In this document: positions 51,601-59,516 of the stretch, in pieces
How the letters are laid out: each line of letters begins with the position of its first letter
Position numbering within the stretch: the first letter of the stretch is position 1
Source of the DNA: an uncultured Lachnospiraceae bacterium
GTDB lineage: Bacteria > Bacillota > Clostridia > Lachnospirales > Lachnospiraceae
Assembly: GCA_910577015.1 (NCBI GenBank)
Contig: CAJTKU010000007.1
Location: 62,001 to 126,000 of the forward strand
Length of the DNA stretch: 64,000 nt
Reading direction: 5' to 3'
Translations under genes and position numbers: made by a program
Notes under the pieces: model-generated
Told to the model about the DNA's origin: nothing
Databases searched by the model: none
What the model saw: only the letters and a program-made list of their open reading frames with translations

Positions 51601-54497
51601 AAAATCTTTTCCCGAAGAATATATTGGTCATAAAAATTCTTATATTTTTCAGTTAATTCTTTATATGAATTAGCAGTATTACCTACTTTATCATATAATT
51701 TATCAAAAGAATCATCATTGCCAATCAGATTTTGCAATGCCAATAATTTGTTATATATTTCTTCTGCATTGCCGGAAAGCGAAAGCGTTGCACCTTTTGT
51801 ATCTTCTATAGATTCTGTTAATGAATCAAAATGCCTAAATGATTGTAAATCGTCAGTAAGAACGTCAATATCTATACCAATATTTTCAAGTTCATCAACC
51901 ATTTCATCAGTTAGTTTGTTTATACTGGCAAATTCAAGCCCGCTAAAAGATATAGTATGCTCGCCATATTCATCCAGCATTCTTTCAATATTATCAGTGC
52001 CCTGAAAGAAATTTGCTACATCATTCCAGAAACCGCCATTATTAAATTCATTCTTTGCTTCCTGCCATTTGATGTTTGTGAACTTGTCCAATGCATCTGT
52101 TTGTCCATTGATTGCATCCGTAACATTTTCTATAACGCTCTTTTCTGTTCCAAACTTGTCAATTAATTCGTCCTGAATAGATAGAAGGGACTTTCTGGCA
52201 TTAGCAACGTCTTCAATAGAAGAGCCGTTATCATTTATGGTTTTATATAACCCTTCTATTTGGGATTTATAATCCTCTATCTCTGATTTCGTGTCATTAA
52301 ATGAATCGCCTAATTCTTTTGCCCTTTCTGCTGCCTTACCGCTAACTTGTGATAATTCATAGAATCCTGTTATCACTGCCTGTATGGCCCATCCACCCAA
52401 CATAGTAATTGCGGAATTGAGAAGGATTGTTTTTAACCGCAGTGTATCCGTGTTGACGCCCGCCGCCTTGAGGTATGATTTGTAGCCTTCTATGGACGCA
52501 GGGGCATCTTGGGAACAGGTAGCAAGATATGCTTTGAACTGGGCATTGTTTTGTACTATTGCTTCACCAAACTTATTAATATCTACATTACCCTTAAATA
52601 ATTCCTTATTCCATCCAGCAATAGCTCCCTCCGCTTCTGAAAAATGTTTTTTCATATTCTTGATAGCAGTAAAGTCTATGCCAAAGATATTTCCCTGTAT
52701 ATCAATCTTACCTTTATCTTTATTCCATACTTGAGTTATTCCGTAATCCTTATTGGCTGCCACCATCGCGGAATTGACAGCGGTAAGCATTACCGGAATT
52801 TCGCCAATAGCGTCAGTCAACGCCTCAGCGCCTTGAATCAATCTGTCAAAGAATGAAATGCCGCTCAAAATCATTTCTTTTTTGGTCAGTAAATTTACAA
52901 AGCTGTCAAAGCTATTCTGCAGGGAGTTTAAGCGTCCTTCCCATGAATTGGCGATTTTCTCCGCTTCTTCCAGCGCTGAGCCTGTACCTTGAGAGAACTC
53001 GCTTAACATCTTTTCATACAAATCCCATTGGCTCAGTAAACTGCTTAATGCGTCTGCATGGAGCTTCCCGCCCAAATCAGAGATTAAACCCTGCTTATCC
53101 GCACTGTTATCAGGCAGTGCATTATAGACTCCTGCCAAATCCTTCAATATTTCCATCGGATTACGAAGTGCAGCCACTCCATCCTTGACATATTCAAGTT
53201 CTACCCCTAAAGAGCGGCATCTTGCTTCGACTTTCTTTAACTGCTCCTCGTCAATCACTTCTCCGTCAAACTCGCCGCTGACCTGTTGAAGGTTCAATAT
53301 AATACTCCTGAATGCACGTCCAATTTCGGAACCGGCACGTTTGGTTGTCGCAATCATAGCGGCTTCCGCTGCTGTCAGTTCATCAATAGCTATTCCCGCA
53401 TCCGCCGCAAAGGAAGCTGAAACAAGGATGGCATCGGCGATATCGGTCAAACCGGCACCGCTACGGTTACTGATGTAGTTCGCTCCATCAAGGGCGGCAT
53501 TTAATTTTTCCACACTTCCGCCATATTTATAGGCTGCATCCGTTGCTAACAGGTAATTATTTGCATCTTCAGCAGTCATATCGCCGGCGGATTGTGCCAG
53601 CAAGGATAACTCTGCCAGTTCTTTAGACAGTTTTTTATAACCTGAGCCTGCCATCTCCTGAACGCTTAACAGGAAGTTACCCGATAATTGCCCATATCTG
53701 CTTGCCGTTTTAAAGGCCTCGTCTCCCAGATTCTTGAGTTGCCTTTTAGTTAATTCTGAGGTTTTGCTAATCTTAGTCAAAATGGTGTCGTTTGCTTTTA
53801 AATTCTTTAGCGAATTGACAAAATTGTTTATTGCCATAGAAGCTATGCCAAAGAGACTGCCTATTTTTGTGATATGAGTCATCATATCTTTCATTTTTTG
53901 TCCGGCGCTTTTTCCTGCATATCCCGTTGCGGTTACTTCCGATTTAAACAGACCGAATGCATCCGTGGCATTTCTTAGTGTTCTTTTATCATCTACAGAA
54001 TCAATAAGCTCCCTGATTCTCTCACTTTCTGCCAGAAGGACGCTTGATTCTCTTATTTTACTGTTCTTATTAAGGAAAGAGGTTAGGTCGTCACTAAGCT
54101 TTTCCTTCTTTAGGCTGACATTTACAGAAATCGGCGTTTTCTCAGCATATGCCTTTATATCTGCCATGACTTTTTGCATTTTCAGTTTCGTTTTATTACC
54201 GTCTATTTTTAATGCATCCATTTCATTAAAGGTCATATTATGCAGCGTATTGTCAATTTCCCTTTTAAGATTTTTGCCGTCAAGCTTTGCCTTTAATTTT
54301 ACATAACTGAGTTTTGTTTCCAACTCCTTAACATATTGATTGATTTCTTTTTTCGTATTTCCCTTTGCCAGCGTCCCTGTAAGCCTTAACATGTGAATGG
54401 TTTTCTCAAGCTGCCGGATGTCCGTATTGATTTGCTTTTTTGACTTTGCTTGTTGAAGTTTCGCTATAAGTTCAATCATAAATTCATTGTTGTTCAA
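48675..54497 (-). CDS. Orphan phage tail tape-measure-like protein
   Basis: 1,940 residues. Residues about 215-520 match the TP901 tail tape-measure core (LGDEAFKTASRYGQLSGNF, GLTDIADAILVSASFAADAG, AEAAMIATTKRAG). A hydrophobic stretch lies near 690-710 (AITMLGGWAIQAVITGFYEL). Residues about 1520-1670 form a coiled coil with KIYNGEQFIYEADMESVRDA, common in Gram-positive phage tape measures. The C-terminus has PAILQHGELVITPEQQ. The start is a TTG with GGAGG upstream. No capsid, portal, terminase, tail tube or holin gene is nearby, so it is either a relic or part of a non-phage system. The long intact frame favours selection. Confidence 0.85.
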   Translation of the reverse strand: MNNNEFMIELIAKLQQAKSKKQINTDIRQLEKTIHMLRLTGTLAKGNTKKEINQYVKELETKLSYVKLKAKLDGKNLKREIDNTLHNMTFNEMDALKIDGNKTKLKMQKVMADIKAYAEKTPISVNVSLKKEKLSDDLTSFLNKNSKIRESSVLLAESERIRELIDSVDDKRTLRNATDAFGLFKSEVTATGYAGKSAGQKMKDMMTHITKIGSLFGIASMAINNFVNSLKNLKANDTILTKISKTSELTKRQLKNLGDEAFKTASRYGQLSGNFLLSVQEMAGSGYKKLSKELAELSLLAQSAGDMTAEDANNYLLATDAAYKYGGSVEKLNAALDGANYISNRSGAGLTDIADAILVSASFAADAGIAIDELTAAEAAMIATTKRAGSEIGRAFRSIILNLQQVSGEFDGEVIDEEQLKKVEARCRSLGVELEYVKDGVAALRNPMEILKDLAGVYNALPDNSADKQGLISDLGGKLHADALSSLLSQWDLYEKMLSEFSQGTGSALEEAEKIANSWEGRLNSLQNSFDSFVNLLTKKEMILSGISFFDRLIQGAEALTDAIGEIPVMLTAVNSAMVAANKDYGITQVWNKDKGKIDIQGNIFGIDFTAIKNMKKHFSEAEGAIAGWNKELFKGNVDINKFGEAIVQNNAQFKAYLATCSQDAPASIEGYKSYLKAAGVNTDTLRLKTILLNSAITMLGGWAIQAVITGFYELSQVSGKAAERAKELGDSFNDTKSEIEDYKSQIEGLYKTINDNGSSIEDVANARKSLLSIQDELIDKFGTEKSVIENVTDAINGQTDALDKFTNIKWQEAKNEFNNGGFWNDVANFFQGTDNIERMLDEYGEHTISFSGLEFASINKLTDEMVDELENIGIDIDVLTDDLQSFRHFDSLTESIEDTKGATLSLSGNAEEIYNKLLALQNLIGNDDSFDKLYDKVGNTANSYKELTEKYKNFYDQYILREKILADDSKYADTFKNITDAAEKYNEAFASGDEEKIKEAADEYAGLVSTAMSAAIANGDSDVAAYLENMYPTLKAIVNGWNFNIAFDTNENDLQGKVQSVLNGLKDENGRSLTLEEILGLGAEDERYQALISIAHDYNMTPEEMIELLKERNLVSAMDYQGLVGLFGQENIDKLTPEDLEIAYKIKNVGNMTFEELQAEIEKTKEMTVDEPTSQSLSQTIDQLNTQLKPAFDSLKSAYQDIFIGEDEMNLENVDISMLDSIKSKLDDLNAIDGINIDYASFENLARALTDTSSTADDVQTAFNLLASDIVTGLNPALSDCSGENYRLVQSLLESTGITNAEAVMISSLGYTYEDYAAAKKECADAGIDLTDKTEKQIEDLTQEQIAAETCGQALALLQLKKALCDETAFNPGSDINSLYRLAKAANIATESIGMLAGLNAAYEKESAAGHTQAALAIANRMAEVKADVEKQFTEIGNAGVDFSPKYDKGASSAAAMEAETDYKNLLDKEIHYLERQLDADIITFKEYTGKRQKIIEDYYRDGRIAAEEYYDALEDMYNDQLSLYDRAVNAVTDSIDDEIDRLKEQKETIEDTYQVKINAIQSEIDALNKANDARKARIDLEKAQYEAERARNQRINKIYNGEQFIYEADMESVRDAEDDLEEKEFQLNVSRLEGQIESLKREMENATKSLDFQIGALEAYKGKWNEISGVYEKQQNKMIAAEILGADWESQVLNGRLDTLRSFTEQYIALQQAQADAAVNAARIKAEADAGNISGGKVGNIPDKQGLGGDDENTSATPRSSGKWYIVNKATGEKLSDGFNTSYEASKHLSSYAGSQSNHSVTLKKFHTGLNEGYVTAPGKSKPVNQSLEIIKKLAADGVLPNEVPAILQHGELVITPEQQRNMIHNARMAFFRSNGINLETGGYSAISHIQSSPQNVYNNNINISCPNVTNNTGAEYILKSLQRLPLDTLQYTHRRNK

Positions 54498-54528
54498 AAT
54501 GGTTTCCTCCTTAAATTAAGACATAATA

Positions 54529-54559
54529 AAAGAGAGATTACATTGGCAACCTCTCTCTT
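54529..54559 (-). terminator. Hairpin between zinc-ribbon gene 1 and the tape-measure gene
   Basis: AAGAGAG / CTCTCTT stem with further pairing, followed by TTTATT on the minus strand. It lies 30 nt before the tape-measure TTG start, so it may reduce read-through into that gene. Confidence 0.55.
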
Positions 54560-54568
54560 AAAATCATT

Positions 54569-55157
54569 TGTTGTTCCATATTTCATTTTCAAAATTTCCT
54601 TTTACACCTGAGACATACTCTTTGGAATTGGTTAGTTGCAAAACCTGTCAGCAAACTAAACTTCTTTGGGACTATTTGCACCTCACTGCTGAAACAATAA
54701 GGACAACTTACTTTAGGCGCTTCCTTAGGTTCTGCAAATGCATCAGGTACATAGGTGCGCAATATTCTTTTTACTTCATCAAGCCCACATTGGGATTCCG
54801 GCGGTGCTTTGAATTCTTTGATAAGTTTTGTATCTGTCCACTTTTCCAAGTCAACAGGCTTATCTCTTAAAGTAAAGCATTGTGTTTCTTCATCTTTGTA
54901 ATAATACCACGTAATCCAATCCGGGTGTTCCTCTTCGTTCTGCATCTCTGCACCGCATAACGGACACACATCAGTGTTACCCTGCTTTCCCATTAGAAAC
55001 ATCCTATTGTAACTGCTACCGCACTTTGGACATTTTACATTATCCTGCCCCATATCTACCCCCCCTTATTACCTTTTTTTGTGACTATATTCATAGTACT
55101 ATATGATTTTCTTGTTTGCAAGCAATTTCATTATAATTATCGAACATATTTTCTTCC
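54569..55157. repeat. Tandem duplication, unit 1
   Basis: About 590 nt duplicated at 55205-55800. It includes the zinc-ribbon gene, its upstream region (ATTCATAGTACTATATGATT and following) and a short downstream tail. Identity is high except in the central third of the gene. Confidence 0.85.
54589..55053 (-). CDS. Double zinc-ribbon protein, copy 1
   Basis: 154 residues with two zinc ribbons: VKCPKCGSSYNR paired with CPLCGAEM near the N-terminus, and SCPYCFSSEVQI paired with VCLRCKRKF at the end. The centre (residues 50-80) differs strongly from copy 2 whereas both ends are nearly identical. No family name is recognised. It lies directly upstream of the tape-measure gene. Confidence 0.7.
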   Translation of the reverse strand: MGQDNVKCPKCGSSYNRMFLMGKQGNTDVCPLCGAEMQNEEEHPDWITWYYYKDEETQCFTLRDKPVDLEKWTDTKLIKEFKAPPESQCGLDEVKRILRTYVPDAFAEPKEAPKVSCPYCFSSEVQIVPKKFSLLTGFATNQFQRVCLRCKRKF

Positions 55158-55204
55158 TCCTATCTACCCTCCTAGTTTCGCTATAAGTTCAATCATAAAC
55201 TCAT

Positions 55205-55800
55205 TGTTGTTCCATATTTCATTTTCAAAATTTCCTTTTACACCTGAGGCATACTCTTTGGAATTGGTTAGTTGCAAAACCCGTCAGCAAACTAAACTTC
55301 TTTGGAACTATTTGCACCTCACTGCTGAAACAATAAGGACAACTTACTTTTGGCGCTTCCTTGGGTTCCGCAAATGCATCGGGTACATAGGTGCGCAGTA
55401 TTCTTTTTACTTCATCAAGCCCGCATTGGGATTCCGGCGGTGCTTTGAATTCTTTAATAAGAAAAAATTTATCTCCGTGTTCATTCAAGTCTATTGGCTC
55501 ATCTCTTAAACTAGCTGTTTTCCCATTGTCACTTTTATGTCCATAATAATACCACGTAATCCAATCCGGGTGTTCCTCTTTGTTCTGCATCTCTGCACCG
55601 CATAACGGACACACATCAGCGTTGCCCTGCTTTCCCATTAGATACATCCTATTGTAACTGCTGCCGCACTTTGGACATTTTACATTATCCTGCCCCATAT
55701 CTACACCCCCCTCATTATCTTTTTTTCTGACTATATTCATAGTACTATATGATTTTCTTGTTTGCAAGCAATTTCATTATTATTATCGAACGTATTTTCT
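55205..55800. repeat. Tandem duplication, unit 2
   Basis: The second copy of the unit at 54569-55157. At its downstream end (55170-55210) it carries a 13-codon remnant of the tape-measure start (NNNEFMIELIAKL), joined at a shared GAACAACAA sequence. This shows that the ancestral order was zinc-ribbon gene then tape-measure gene. Confidence 0.85.
55225..55698 (-). CDS. Double zinc-ribbon protein, copy 2
   Basis: 157 residues, with the same two zinc ribbons as copy 1 (CPKCGSSYNRMYLMGKQG; CPYCFSSEVQI; VCLRCKRKF). The central segment (YGHKSDNGKTASLRDEPIDL) differs from copy 1. ATG 55698 has a GGGGGG-rich site upstream; a longer frame to 55767 runs through the shared promoter region and is rejected. 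Function unknown. Confidence 0.7.
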   Translation of the reverse strand: MGQDNVKCPKCGSSYNRMYLMGKQGNADVCPLCGAEMQNKEEHPDWITWYYYGHKSDNGKTASLRDEPIDLNEHGDKFFLIKEFKAPPESQCGLDEVKRILRTYVPDAFAEPKEAPKVSCPYCFSSEVQIVPKKFSLLTGFATNQFQRVCLRCKRKF

Positions 55801-55885
55801 GTCGATTGTATACACATTGGAAGCGCAAAAACCAATCTTGTCCCTCTGCTTATATATATTAGATTATGTAAGTAAATGCACCTTT

Positions 55886-57475
55886 TTAGCTAACATTATA
55901 TATAAAAATTTCATGATTTTTATTTGCCCTACTAATAATGCGTCTGTCTTTAGGTACTCTATAATACACTTTATTTTCTACATTGCAAAAATAAAATTTC
56001 ATATACCCACAATAAACCTTTAATTTCTCTTTGTTTATGCTGTGTAGGATTGGTTTTTTCACATTTTTATTTGACCAGAATTTAATATTCAAAAATTCAT
56101 CTTCTAACTCAGCCTCCCAGTATCCTTTCTCCCAATTAATCAATTTACCTGGTTTATAATTGCCTAATTCATTTGTTTCATATTCTTCTTCTTGATTTTG
56201 GTAATATGCTATTACTGTTTTCGCTATAGTAAGCAGTGCTTCCCTTTTATCATTCACTAAATCATTATCCTTTTCCGATATCAGGTTGACCATATCATAC
56301 TTCTTTTTCCCCTTTTCAAGAGAAACAATATTTGTAACCGTATCTTCATATTTTTTTATTATTCTGAAATAGTCGTCAAAATCGTTATTATTGATAAATT
56401 TTATACTTTTATCATATATTTCACAACTTATACTGCTAAATATTTTAATAAATGCTTTTCTTTCCAGTTCGTACAAAAAACGTTCAGATTCCTTTTCATA
56501 AATCTTCCCGCTTTCCGCTTTTCCAATTCTAAAATTTAACGAATAGAACAAATGATTTAACAAACGTCGTTCTATAAGCTCCAAATCTTTCGATATATTT
56601 TCCTGTTCAATATTGATTTTGTGCCTGTATTTGATTATTTCATGTAACATTTTCTGTGTTACAAGACGCATACCGGGTCCTGACTCTATGTTTCCCTCTT
56701 TATTCGTTTCAAAGGTTTCTTTACAATTCATGATGGTTTCAATAATAGCCTTGATGTCGCAGGCATTTTCTTTAAAAAGTTTCCGGACGTCATTTCTTTT
56801 TAACCATTCTAAATAATCTGTGTATGGAAGTACCCTTGATATCTTGTTCTCAGACTGAATCCATGTCAATTTCGAGTGCTGGTCAAAAAATGATATTTCC
56901 TCCCCATTTTTCACATCTGTATATGTTTCCGGTACATTCCTACACAAAAATTTATTACTGTTTTCCATTTCTTTCGTCAGGTAATATTTAATGTTTTGCA
57001 ATAATGTAACTCCATCTGTAATATTGACACTGCTTCCTGAAAGCCTGCCCAGAAATAATTTAATTAGAATTTCCTGCATTTCCCCTTCCAAATCAAAAGT
57101 ATCGTACTCCCCCTCATGATATTTTTTATATCCGCGGGCATCTACTTTTTTCCCATTCTCATAACCTGTAAAAATATGTTTTCTGCTATAATAATATTTT
57201 GCTTTTCTTGCCATATGATTTAAACAGGGAAAGGAAAATATCACTTTTAACTTACGTTTATTACGCCTGTATTCTATTTCATCCTGAACTAATCCCACAT
57301 CCAAAATATTGTCCGTATGGGACAGTTTATATTCTTCTTCTAACTCCACTATCCGGCTAGTCTCATTTACATTTTTACCAACTTCCATAAATATTTCATC
57401 CAGTGCCGATTTATCCCCCGACCGATATCGGACATAGTTTTGATATAATCTTTCCACATCTTTTGAATTTTTCAA
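55886..57475 (-). CDS. Uncharacterised 529-residue protein, weakly sigma-factor-like
   Basis: A charged, mainly helical protein. Its N-terminus, LYQNYVRYRSGDKSALDEIF, resembles the opening of sigma-70 region 2. MARKAKYYYSRKH followed by FDLEGEMQEILIKLFL looks like the region 2.2 core (in which D-x-x-Q-E is usual). The rest has no recognisable region 4. These similarities are weak and could be chance. It is the first gene of the cassette leading to the zinc-ribbon genes and the tape-measure gene. Confidence 0.5.
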   Translation of the reverse strand: MKNSKDVERLYQNYVRYRSGDKSALDEIFMEVGKNVNETSRIVELEEEYKLSHTDNILDVGLVQDEIEYRRNKRKLKVIFSFPCLNHMARKAKYYYSRKHIFTGYENGKKVDARGYKKYHEGEYDTFDLEGEMQEILIKLFLGRLSGSSVNITDGVTLLQNIKYYLTKEMENSNKFLCRNVPETYTDVKNGEEISFFDQHSKLTWIQSENKISRVLPYTDYLEWLKRNDVRKLFKENACDIKAIIETIMNCKETFETNKEGNIESGPGMRLVTQKMLHEIIKYRHKINIEQENISKDLELIERRLLNHLFYSLNFRIGKAESGKIYEKESERFLYELERKAFIKIFSSISCEIYDKSIKFINNNDFDDYFRIIKKYEDTVTNIVSLEKGKKKYDMVNLISEKDNDLVNDKREALLTIAKTVIAYYQNQEEEYETNELGNYKPGKLINWEKGYWEAELEDEFLNIKFWSNKNVKKPILHSINKEKLKVYCGYMKFYFCNVENKVYYRVPKDRRIISRANKNHEIFIYNVS

Positions 57476-57599
57476 TGACGCTTACCTCCACAATAAAATT
57501 TTATCCTTAATAACAATGTTTCACTTATTATTTCTGTTTTTTTTTGAATACAACACACAAATTTCACATAATACGCTCTGATTGAAAGAAAGCCATTAA

Positions 57600-58541
57600 A
57601 TCATCGAAGAGCGGCAAGCCGCTGTTGAAGCGATTCTTGACGCCGGTCATATTCCTGCCGGTATGGAATTATTTAAGGCAGGAAATGAGTCTCAATTAAA
57701 GACAATCTATAAATGGATTGATGAATCTGATGTATATATGCTTATTCTTGGTGGTCGTTATGGCTCTATAGAAACCAACTCCGGTAAAAGTTATACCCAG
57801 CTTGAATATGAATATGCTTTAAGTAAGAATATTCCGGTTTTTGCGGTTGTATTAAGTGATACCTTTTTAACTTCTAAAATTAATATGCTTAAACTACCTA
57901 ACGTGATGGAACAAAAAGCACCTGACAAATACCAAGCTTTTAAATTATTTGTAATGTCAAAAATCATTCGTGAAGTTGACGATTGCAAAGATATTAAAAT
58001 TGCCATACATACAACTCTAAATGAATTTATTCGTGACTATAAATTAATAGGTTGGATTCGCAATACCAGAGAGAATGATACTACTGAACTGATAAAAGAA
58101 AATAACGCTTTGCTAAAAGAAATAAATTTACTTAATAGACAGATACAAAAACTTCAAGGACAATCAAGCGCAAAAACAAAAGAACAATTTGGCAACTATT
58201 CTTTTGACGAATTAGTGATATTACTCGAAAATAAAATATTTGAAATTCCATCTGAATTTACAGAAACTCAAGAAAATTGTACAATAAATGCACTTAAATT
58301 TTTTATTTCCTATTTCGATTTTTTGGTTACCGGTATATCAAATACTGATAGAAGTTCTGATTTTGAGACATATGTTTTTTATCATATTTTGCCATACTAT
58401 GTTAGTTTCGATTTTATGGAACGAGTAAAATTACCAAACACTACTGCACAAAGAATACACACTACAAAACTTGGTTCCGCTTTTTATGCCATGCTGGAAT
58501 CTAAAAATATGACGAAAATCACACCTAAACAAAATTCCTAA
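57600..58541 (+). pseudogene. DUF4062 protein, 5' truncated
   Basis: The frame is open from just after TAA 57597-57599 and reads IIEERQAAVEAILDAGHIPA, then MELFKAGNESQ and ILGGRYGSI, the DUF4062 pattern. The usual beginning (a basic start and VFVSSTYxDL) is missing, so about 15-20 residues are lost. Translation could start at ATG 57663, but that removes more of the domain. The C-terminal part is helical. DUF4062 proteins occur in STAND/defence contexts. The break point marks the right edge of the tape-measure cassette. Confidence 0.7.
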
Positions 58542-58593
58542 TCTATCGCCCAGTGCCTTTGATGATGGGAAAATTAAGGTTTTGAACAACAAA

Positions 58594-58622
58594 AAAAGCC
58601 CTTGAAATACAAGGACTTTTTT
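58594..58622. terminator. Bidirectional hairpin between DUF4062 gene and tRNA
   Basis: AGCCCTTG / CAAGGACT stem flanked by A-run and T-run. It can end the tRNA transcript on the minus strand and the DUF4062 transcript on the plus strand. Confidence 0.75.
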
Positions 58623-58625
58623 CTA

Positions 58626-58698
58626 AGCTGCTGACGGGAATCGGACCCGTGACCTCCGCACTACCAATGCGACGCTCTACCGACTGAGCCACAGCAGC
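58626..58698 (-). tRNA. tRNA-Thr (GGT anticodon)
   Basis: A full cloverleaf can be read: acceptor GCTGCTG/CAGCAGC, D-arm GCTCAGTCGGTAGAGC, anticodon stem TCGCA with loop TTGGTAG, and T-arm ACGGG-TCCGATT-CCCGT. The anticodon GGT reads Thr ACC/ACT. The 3' CCA is not encoded. Confidence 0.95.
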
Positions 58699-58784
58699 AC
58701 AGCTTTACAGGACAACCCTCCTGCAATCACCGTATGCTATTGTAACACGGAGAAAAATGTCTTGTCAATGTTTTTTTATTCGGT

Positions 58785-58840
58785 TTCCGTATTTTGTATG
58801 ACGGCTGCAGGAGCGTGCATTTGTCCCAACAGGACGCGTT
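58785..58840 (+). repeat. Dispersed repeat copy (singlet)
   Basis: CCGTATTTTGTATGACGGC followed by GTGCATTTGTCCCAACAGGA, related to the arms at 32.1-32.3 kb and to 46268-46333. Its end overlaps the stop codon of the TetR gene (TAA at 58839-58841 on the minus strand), the same placement as the copy at 46.3 kb. Confidence 0.65.
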
Positions 58841-59516
58841 AACACTCCCGCGCCCCCAGTTCCTCCATAATTCCCCTGATTACCAGATTTCCAAATTCTT
58901 CACAGGGCATACTGCTTTCCCCGCCGAATATGGCCTCCATGCCCTCCTTGTTTTCCCGGCCGCTCACTACAAAAGCCAGATAGGCAAAAAACTTTACAAC
59001 CAGCATGTATGTCATATAGCTGATGGGCAAATCCGAACGGATTTCGCCGTCCTGAATACCTCTCTCAATCAAACGTCTGCCAAGGAGAAGGGGCTGGCAG
59101 TTGCCTGCCTTGCTGCGTTCCCTGAGAATCTCCCCGAGACGCTGCCCTATCTTAGACGATTCAAATAAAAGGTTTATGAAGCGAAGCGCACAGACGCCTT
59201 GCGACATCTGGGAATCCACTGATGCAAGTCCGTACCTGATGCGCGCTACAAAATTTTCTTTTTCCCATATCTTCTTTTCCAGATTTTCAAAAGACTCTTC
59301 CATATAATACAGGATTGCAAACACGATAATGTCTTCCCTTGTATCAAAATAATCGTATGCCGTGCCTTTTCCGATTCCGGCTTTTTCCGTGATATCTGAT
59401 ACCTTCAGGTTGGCAATATCGGCTCCCTCCTCCATCAGCCGCATGACCGCCCCATACATAGCCAGAACCTTTTGGGGCAGTTCCCCTCTTTGCTCTTTTC
59501 CTGTGATTTTACCCAT
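58839..59516 (-). CDS. TetR-family transcriptional regulator
   Basis: 225 residues. The N-terminal helix-turn-helix is VSDITEKAGIGKGTAYDYFDTREDII. The C-terminal ligand domain is typical in size. Its ATG overlaps the TAA of the RND gene by one base (TAATG), so it is coupled to the pump it probably controls. A palindromic operator candidate lies upstream of the operon at 63739-63754. Confidence 0.92.
   Translation of the reverse strand: MGKITGKEQRGELPQKVLAMYGAVMRLMEEGADIANLKVSDITEKAGIGKGTAYDYFDTREDIIVFAILYYMEESFENLEKKIWEKENFVARIRYGLASVDSQMSQGVCALRFINLLFESSKIGQRLGEILRERSKAGNCQPLLLGRRLIERGIQDGEIRSDLPISYMTYMLVVKFFAYLAFVVSGRENKEGMEAIFGGESSMPCEEFGNLVIRGIMEELGAREC

Noticed and set aside
48675..57475. 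A complete prophage
   Set aside because: No terminase, portal, capsid, tail tube, lysis or integrase genes are present on either side.
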